Below are positions 5,360-6,848 of a stretch of DNA of 6,848 nucleotides, one piece after another. How positions within the stretch are numbered: the first letter of the stretch is position 1; every line of letters starts with the position of its first letter. A program made the position numbers and the translations under genes. The notes under the pieces were generated by a model. It did not search any database, was not told the origin of the DNA, and worked only from the letters and a program-made list of their open reading frames with translations. Source of the DNA: Micrococcaceae bacterium UBA6021 (GTDB lineage: Bacteria; Actinomycetota; Actinomycetes; Actinomycetales; Micrococcaceae); NCBI GenBank assembly GCA_002427975.1, contig DIZT01000312.1, positions 1 to 6,848 of the forward strand. The letters run 5' to 3'.

Positions 5360-6391
5360 ATGAGAGCCATCTGGAAAGGTGCCATCGCGTTCGGCCTGGT
5401 CAACGTGCCCGTGAAGGTCTACAGCGCCACCGAGGATCACGACATCAGCCTTCATCAGGTCCACAATGCCGACGGCGGCCGGATCCGGTACCAGCGCCGC
5501 TGCGAGGTCTGCAGCAAAGTCATCGACTATTCCGACATTGAGAAGGCGTTTGAGGACGACGGCCGGACGGTGGTCTTGTCCAAGGAGGAGCTCAAATCCA
5601 TCCCGGCGGAGAACAGCCACGAGATCGAGGTGGTCCAGTTTGTCCCGTCGGAGCAGCTGGAACCCATGATGTTCGAGAAAAGCTACTACCTGGAGCCGGA
5701 CTCCAAGTCGCCCAAGGCCTACGTTTTGCTGCGCCGGGCGCTTGAGGACACGGACCGCGTGGCCATCGTCCAGTTCGCCCTGCGCGAGAAGACCCGGCTG
5801 GGGGCGCTGCGCATCAAGGACGATGTGCTGGTGCTGCAGTCCCTGCTGTGGCCCGACGAGGTCCGGGACGCCAGTTTCCCGGCCCTGGAGACGTCCATCC
5901 GGATTTCGGCCCAGGAACGCGAAATGTCCGCCGCCCTGGTCGAGTCCATGGCCGCTGACTTTGAACCCGAACACTTCACCGACGACTACCAGGTGCAGCT
6001 CCGAAAGCTCATCGAGGCCAAGCTGGAGAAGGGCGATTCGCTCGATACCGACGAAACGTTCGGGGCAGAAGCGGGCGAAGGCGGCAACGGCGAGGTCATC
6101 GACCTGATGGAGGCGCTGAAGCGCAGCCTGGAGCGGAAGCGCGGCGGGGGGAAGCCTGCCGCCTCCGGCGACGCGGACGACGCCGACACGGAAGAAAGCG
6201 CCGACGGTTCTGCCGGGAAGGCTCCCGCCAAAGCCGGCGCAAAGACCGCGGGAACGAGAGCCACAGGAACCAGGGCTGCTGCGGCGAAGTCGTCCGGGAC
6301 CAAGACTGCCGCCAAATCCACTACCGCGAAATCCGCGGCTGCGAAGCCGGCCGCAGAGGCCACCACCACGCGGGCGCGTAAGGGTGCTTGA
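5360..6391 (+). CDS. ku: Ku, DNA-end-binding protein of NHEJ, with long Lys/Ala-rich tail
   Basis: This 343-residue protein, by family, forms a homodimeric ring that threads onto broken DNA ends and recruits LigD. The conserved core covers about residues 1-258. It starts MRAIWKGAIAFGLVNVPVKVYSATEDHDI, has RIRYQRRCEVC with two cysteines (C48, C51), and includes PMMFEKSYYLEPDSKS (102-117), YVLLRRAL and SLLWPDEVRD (161-170), closely like Mycobacterium tuberculosis Ku from memory, which has about 273 residues. The region after about 262 is extra: a short acidic stretch (about 271-282, DADDADTEESAD) and then about 55 residues of Lys, Ala, Thr and Gly with repeated AAK/TAK words, a low-complexity basic tail. 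Such tails in other bacterial Ku proteins bind DNA. The gene diverges from ligD and converges with the small SAP-domain gene 57 bases after its stop. Confidence 0.96.
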   Translation: MRAIWKGAIAFGLVNVPVKVYSATEDHDISLHQVHNADGGRIRYQRRCEVCSKVIDYSDIEKAFEDDGRTVVLSKEELKSIPAENSHEIEVVQFVPSEQLEPMMFEKSYYLEPDSKSPKAYVLLRRALEDTDRVAIVQFALREKTRLGALRIKDDVLVLQSLLWPDEVRDASFPALETSIRISAQEREMSAALVESMAADFEPEHFTDDYQVQLRKLIEAKLEKGDSLDTDETFGAEAGEGGNGEVIDLMEALKRSLERKRGGGKPAASGDADDADTEESADGSAGKAPAKAGAKTAGTRATGTRAAAAKSSGTKTAAKSTTAKSAAAKPAAEATTTRARKGA

Positions 6392-6392
6392 G

Positions 6393-6416
6393 GCGGTCAG
6401 CGAACAGGTGATCCGC
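6393..6416 (+). terminator. Weak hairpin after ku, possible terminator
   Basis: GCGGTCA (6393-6399) pairs with TGA-T-CCGC (6409-6416) as seven pairs with one bulged base and a nine-base loop, starting two bases after the ku stop codon. No T-tract follows. It is the only dyad I see in the 57-base gap between the convergent genes, so termination here is uncertain. Confidence 0.3.
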
Positions 6417-6448
6417 GAATGCTCTGTATTGGTGGAGATGGCCGCCGC

Positions 6449-6715
6449 CTAGGAGTTCCGCAGGGCGGAGATGAGGTCGGTCTTCTTTTTGGCGGAGTAG
6501 CCGGTGAGGCCTATTTCCTTGGCTTTGGCCTTGAGTTGCGGGACAGTCCAATCCTCGTAGTCGCCGGACTTCCCGCCCTTGCGGCCCATCGCGGAGCGGC
6601 CTTTCCTGGCCGCCGCGTTGGAGATGCGCGCGGCCTTTTGCTTGGATGCGCCGTCCTCGCGCAGTTCCTCGTAGAGTTCGGGATCTTTCAGGCTCGGGTT
6701 CTTTTTGCCGGGCAT
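6449..6715 (-). CDS. Small basic protein with C-terminal SAP/Rho-N type helix-extension-helix domain (88 aa)
   Basis: The protein is 88 residues long and strongly basic. Residues 1-45 ([32 protein letters not shown]) match a conserved small-protein pattern I associate with DUF7218. A Gly/Arg/Lys segment (39-50) follows, and residues 55-88 ([31 protein letters not shown]) form a clear SAP/HeH/Rho-N-like module: helix, GLTGYS turn, helix. Such modules usually bind DNA or RNA. The frame is open from ATG 6733, but the ATG at 6715 has GGAGG five bases before it and starts at the conserved [11 protein letters not shown], so I choose it. The gene converges with ku. SAP domains occur in eukaryotic Ku70 and, as I recall, in some actinobacterial Ku proteins, so a role at DNA ends is possible but unproven. 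A general nucleoid or stress role is the alternative. Confidence 0.85.
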   Translation of the reverse strand: MPGKKNPSLKDPELYEELREDGASKQKAARISNAAARKGRSAMGRKGGKSGDYEDWTVPQLKAKAKEIGLTGYSAKKKTDLISALRNS

Positions 6716-6720
6716 GTGGT

Positions 6721-6725
6721 CCTCC
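6721..6725 (-). promoter_or_regulatory. Ribosome binding site that sets the SAP-domain protein start
   Basis: The minus strand reads GGAGG, five bases before the ATG at 6715. It lies downstream of the ATG at 6733, so it supports the internal start at 6715 over the longer frame. Confidence 0.75.
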
Positions 6726-6771
6726 TTCAACACGTGGTCGCTCCGTCAGTGCCTTCGCTGGTCAGGCTTCC

Positions 6772-6800
6772 ACGCTAATTCCGGGACCGGGGAAACACAA
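6772..6800 (-). promoter_or_regulatory. Candidate promoter of the SAP-domain gene
   Basis: On the minus strand TTGTGT (6795-6800) and TAGCGT (6772-6777) are separated by exactly 17 bases. Both match the consensus only partly (TTG of TTGACA; TA and the final T of TATAAT). Transcription start would be near 6765, with a leader of about 50 bases before the ATG at 6715. Confidence 0.35.
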
Positions 6801-6808
6801 GGAAATGC

Positions 6809-6828
6809 TAAGGTTGCTTGCTTTCCTA
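6809..6828. promoter_or_regulatory. Imperfect 20-bp palindrome at the window edge, possible operator
   Basis: TAAGGTTGC...CTTTCCTA pairs at seven of ten symmetric positions around a centre between 6818 and 6819. A slightly wider dyad, AGGAAA (6800-6805) with TTTCCT (6822-6827), overlaps it. It lies just upstream of the candidate promoter of the SAP-domain gene. The shape loosely recalls iron-regulator (DtxR/IdeR) boxes but has even spacing and too few matches, so no regulator is assigned. Confidence 0.3.
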
Positions 6829-6848
6829 TCGGGCCTGTAGCTCCGGAC

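Noticed and set aside
5306..5974. 222-codon open frame on the minus strand, antisense to ku and overlapping the ligD start
   Set aside because: No family-like sequence; it covers conserved Ku codons and is explained by GC-rich third positions.
5986..6369. 127-codon minus-strand frame antisense to the Ku tail, Ala/Val/Ser/Pro-rich and hydrophobic-looking
   Set aside because: The composition is just the complement of the repetitive Lys/Ala codons of the Ku tail.
6809..6828. Possible iron-regulator (DtxR/IdeR) box
   Set aside because: The dyad has even rather than odd length and only a partial match to the 19-bp consensus, and no iron-related gene is in the window.
6831..6848. GGGCCTGTAGCTC at the right edge, which resembles the 5' end of a tRNA
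   Set aside because: The base at the position equivalent to the invariant A14 is C, the sequence then departs from any D-loop I know, and the window ends before the rest can be tested. Extending the sequence and running a tRNA finder would settle it.

Overview
This window is high-GC, coding-dense DNA from an actinobacterium, most likely of the Arthrobacter/Pseudarthrobacter group (Micrococcaceae). The genus is inferred from codon use, the actinobacterial form of the Ku and LigD proteins, and the small lineage-type proteins; no rRNA is present to confirm it. I see no insertion sequence, CRISPR array, integrase or complete RNA gene.

Layout from left to right. Positions 1-137 hold a strong terminator-like hairpin beyond the end of a minus-strand gene for a ProP-type major facilitator transporter (138-1736, minus), which imports osmoprotectants with protons. 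A 490-base gene-free stretch (1737-2226) separates it from two small plus-strand genes of unknown function (2227-2439 and 2510-2770). After these come a 16-bp tandem repeat and a bidirectional hairpin terminator (2828-2869). The minus-strand gene ligD (2875-5319) and the plus-strand gene ku (5360-6391) then diverge from a 40-bp gap. A small minus-strand gene (6449-6715) encodes a basic protein with a C-terminal SAP/Rho-N type helix-extension-helix domain and converges on ku.

The right half is a bacterial non-homologous end-joining (NHEJ) locus. Ku would bind and bridge double-strand DNA ends. LigD carries polymerase, 3'-phosphoesterase and ATP-dependent ligase domains in one chain, and would process and seal the break. 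All catalytic motifs I can identify are present. Ku has a Lys/Ala-rich tail of about 80 residues, and the separate SAP-domain gene next door is the best candidate for a less-studied partner. The left half (transporter and small hydrophilic proteins) fits general stress or osmotic adaptation but has no sequence-visible link to NHEJ.

The most notable observations are the SAP-domain gene beside ku, the compact ku/ligD divergent start region in which the ku Shine-Dalgarno-like sequence touches its start codon, and a near-perfect 13-bp-arm palindrome inside ligD that exactly covers the Gly/Pro-rich linker between two domains. None of these proves a new system; each is a specific hypothesis.
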